Source: Eulemur rufifrons (lineage: Eukaryota > Chordata > Mammalia > Primates > Lemuridae). From it: a stretch of DNA of 64,000 nt. Shown here in pieces: positions 61,341 to 64,000 of this stretch. Within the stretch, counting starts at the first letter, position 1. Each line of letters opens with the position of its first letter. The position numbers and the translations under genes are program-made. The notes beneath the pieces are model-generated. The model saw nothing but the letters and a program-made list of their open reading frames with translations. It was not told where the DNA came from and searched no databases. Where the stretch lies: NCBI RefSeq assembly GCF_041146395.1, contig NC_090989.1, positions 122,635,501-122,699,500 of the forward strand, in the 5' to 3' direction.

Positions 61341-61800
61341 AAACGGTGTGGGGAAGGGGGCAGAGCAAGATGGCCAGATGGAACCCTCCAGCAACATGGA
61401 TGGAACTGGGGAACATTACGTTAAGTGAAATAAGCCAAGCACAGAAAGACAAATCTTGTGTGTTTTCACTCATACAAGGGAGCTAAATATTAAAAAAAAT
61501 TATCTCATGGAGACAGAGAGTAGAATGGTGGTTACCAGAGGCTGGGAAGGGTAGCAGGGAGGGGGAGATAATGTGAGGATGGTTACTGGGTACAAAAATA
61601 TAGTTAGATAGTTAGAAAGAATGAACAATATTTGATAGCACAACAAAGTGACTACAATCAACAATAAGTTAGGGTATACTTTAAAATAACTAAAAGAATG
61701 GAATTGGGATGTTCCTAACACAAAGAAATGATAAATGCCTGAGGTGATGGATACCCCAAACTGTACCTTTAAGATCTGCACATTTCACTGAATATAAATT
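61341..61800 (+). mobile_element. L1 with 5' end joined to 3' end
   Basis: 61341-61390 reads 'ggggaagggggcagagcaagatggccagatgg...ccctccagc', which matches the very start of a mammalian L1 5' UTR. Directly after, 'cagcaacatggatggaactggggaacattacgttaagtg' is the end of ORF2, followed by the 3' UTR ('gagtagaatggtggttaccagaggctggg', 'ctgtacctttaagatctgcacatttc'). Over 5 kb of a normal L1 is absent. The join lies within the shared letters 'cagc'. Confidence 0.65.
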
Positions 61801-63070
61801 GCATTCCTATTTTAAAAGTTTAGAGTCATAGAAAGAAAAATAAATTTTAGATTTGGAACCCAGCTGAAAAATAGTAGCCCTGTTTTAAGGGCTTTTATTA
61901 GAACTCAAAGAAAACCCCACTTAGGGATATAGGTTTAGAAATCAGACTTCTCTTTGAAAGGAAGAAGCTGAAGCCCACAGCTTTAAGTAACTGTTGTGGT
62001 TGCGCGACCAGGAATGACGGAGCTGGGGCTTAAAGCCAACCTGTGATTTACCGCCCACTACAGCAGTCTGTGAAGAGGACTTGTGACAGCGATGAAGCTG
62101 GAAAGGGAAGATTTGGGTTCATTTATTACAAATATATGCCAAGATTTTAGCTCCAGCATCATGTGACTAAAGTGAATATATGAATCCTAAGTAGCCAGTC
62201 TAGACCTTATTCAAAGAGGTACCTTGGTAGGAAATTACAAGGAAAGATAATAATCTGTGGAACCATAGGGATAGAAATACAGAAGAGATTTTGTCTCATA
62301 TTCCCCAATGCATTTTATTTTTTTATTCATATTTCACCTTACTTAAAATTTTAAAAAACATTTATCTTATCTTTGTATGAATAAATGAAGCAAACGTATG
62401 ACTTTGGGTTGTAACAAAGAATGAACTTTATATTGAATAGCCACCATAACCTCGATTAAGTCATGTCAAATGAACCTCATTTAAAACTGATGTGGAAGCT
62501 TTAGCCACATTGCATGTGTCCTATTTTTAACACAACTTTCCATATATAATAGCTTTTATTTAAGGTGGGAGAAGAGGAAAGAATAAAAATGTCACAGAAT
62601 AGTTAGAAACCTTATGGCACATTATTTCCCAATAGTCTTTTTCGTGAATGACTGAAATCTCTGTATCTTCCTTAGTGAGGCAAAATACTGAGCGATTTAA
62701 ATTCACACAACCGTGCAATACATAGCCAACTTAGCACGCAGAGGGTTGCAAAAAGGAGCTCGTGTGGATCAGAGAAGATATTAACCTCCATAAAGAAACA
62801 ACAGAAAATAAATAACAGCATCTTGCTTACCACACAGGTCTCTAACTATGGGGAATAAATACTTCCTTGATGTTTTTCTCAAATGATACATTAAACAGAA
62901 AGGCTTCTAAAGAGAAAAGCATTTATTTGGGTGAAAGAAACAAAAGTAAAAGCTACATAATATAATAACGATAATACCAAAGAATCTAATTGGTGCATAC
63001 AAACAAAAACTTGGGCAAAAACCCTAAACTACAGTGCAGAGAAGTTTACATTTTTTACAGGAGGTCTTAG
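61801..63070. other. Unclassified sequence
   Basis: No gene or repeat recognised. 62380-62760 is complex, non-repetitive and moderately AT-rich. Confidence 0.35.
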
Positions 63071-63072
63071 AA

Positions 63073-63282
63073 CAGTGCTGCCCACTAAAACTTTCTGTAA
63101 CAATAGAAGTGTTCTCTGTATCTGCTCTGTCCAATATAGTAGCCACTAGCCACATGCTAGTTGAGCACTTGAAATGTGGCTAGTATAACTGAAGAACTGA
63201 ATTTTAAATTTTATTTAATTTTAATTAACTTTAAATAACTGCATGTGACTAACAGCTATTGTGTTGAACAGTACAGCCTTAA
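63073..63282 (+). repeat. hAT-Charlie-type short element, nearly complete
   Basis: 'cagtgctgcccactaaaactttctgtaacaatagaagtg', 'ctgctctgtccaatatagtagccactagccacatg', 'gagcacttgaaatgtggctagtataactgaagaactgaatttt', and an end resembling the inverted start ('gttgaacagtacagcc'). Confidence 0.75.
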
Positions 63283-64000
63283 AATGGTTTCAAAGAAATC
63301 AATAAACACTAAAACTGACCTAATCTTCAAAGAAAGCCCTGCTGGTTCTGTCATTTCCCAAACTGGCTTTTGAACATTAGTCCTATGTCTGCATGGTTTG
63401 AAGATTCCTGTTTGTTGTAGACACCTGCTGTTCCTGAGAGGGAAACTTACAGCTATGTCCAATAAAAGTTTGCCCATAGTAACAAAATGGATTATGACAT
63501 TCAGAAACACTTTCACTTCTTCCCTTGACCCATGAGATTCTCAGGGCATGGCCTACACAGTTGACATATACCTTTATCTGATTCTTGGGTTTTAAATCAA
63601 GAAAATAACAAGGTCTCCTGGTGGGTTCCTTACGAAAAAAATAAAAATAAAAAGTTCTGACAATCTGACCCTCCTTTGGCAAAAGCCTGATGCTCTTACT
63701 AGCAGATTTCTTCCATGTGATCAGCTCCTCCACATGCTATAAAGCATTAACATCGTCTGGCTTGCTTTCTACACTGTCCAAGTAAATTTAGTCCTTGGTG
63801 GAAACCTCCCATGAAATCTATGCAGTAAAATGCACAACTGACCAAAGCACTAAGCTTTGGTTATGAACAAGGTCATAAATTTAACTAGAGATGGAATGCA
63901 GGTTTCATTTAATCCACTACTAATAACTGACTGGAGCAGTTATTAATAGTAAATTAATAATGTCCTGAGATGCCTCAAAGCACATTCAGGATTAGTGGGA
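63283..64000. other. Unclassified sequence to window end
   Basis: No gene or repeat recognised. Overlapping minus-strand frames at 63256-63516 and 63383-63733 lack domains. Confidence 0.35.

Overview
The window looks like a gene-poor stretch of a mammalian nuclear genome, most probably a lemur-type (strepsirrhine, lemuriform) primate. There are no long open reading frames, no operon-like packing and no recognisable protein-coding gene. Most of the recognisable sequence is layers of interspersed repeats of different ages. The taxonomic clue is a set of four young Alu elements (15895, 27667, 41703, 60855). They carry an expanded A-rich linker between the two arms and a right arm ending 'gctgacgccacggcactc', a form I associate with Malagasy lemurs rather than apes or monkeys. 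Short L1 3' ends with a matching lemur-like 3' UTR (15364, 21470, 34188, 49240) point the same way. This is recognition from memory, not a database search.

Layout. 1-6.4 kb: old minus-strand L1 pieces, an LTR-like stretch, an L1 split by an MST-type LTR, an L2 split by a decayed 1.45 kb hAT transposon, and a MIR split by a second hAT element. 6.4-15 kb: mostly unclassified sequence with scattered L2, MIR and LTR remnants. 15.3-16.4 kb: an old L1 split by a young L1 3' end and a young Alu. 17-25 kb: MIR, an older Alu, L1 and MER/hAT fragments. 25.9-28.7 kb: a three-layer nest (old L1, then an MLT1-like LTR, then a lemur Alu). 29.2-31.5 kb: two L1 3' segments head to head; the plus-strand one keeps broken ORF2 (reverse transcriptase) pieces. 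32-64 kb: mixed unclassified DNA with L2, MIR, MER5, LTR, Alu and L1 fragments. At 61.34 kb there is an L1 whose first ~45 bases are joined almost directly to its last ~0.4 kb.

Nothing here works together as a pathway. What the window records is insertion history, readable from target-site duplications (TSDs) and nesting. The only non-repeat coding hint is a weak 35-codon candidate terminal exon at 37485-37594. I found no prokaryote-like system, CRISPR array, tRNA or rRNA gene. Repeat family names are recalled from memory, and edges without a TSD are approximate to tens of bases.
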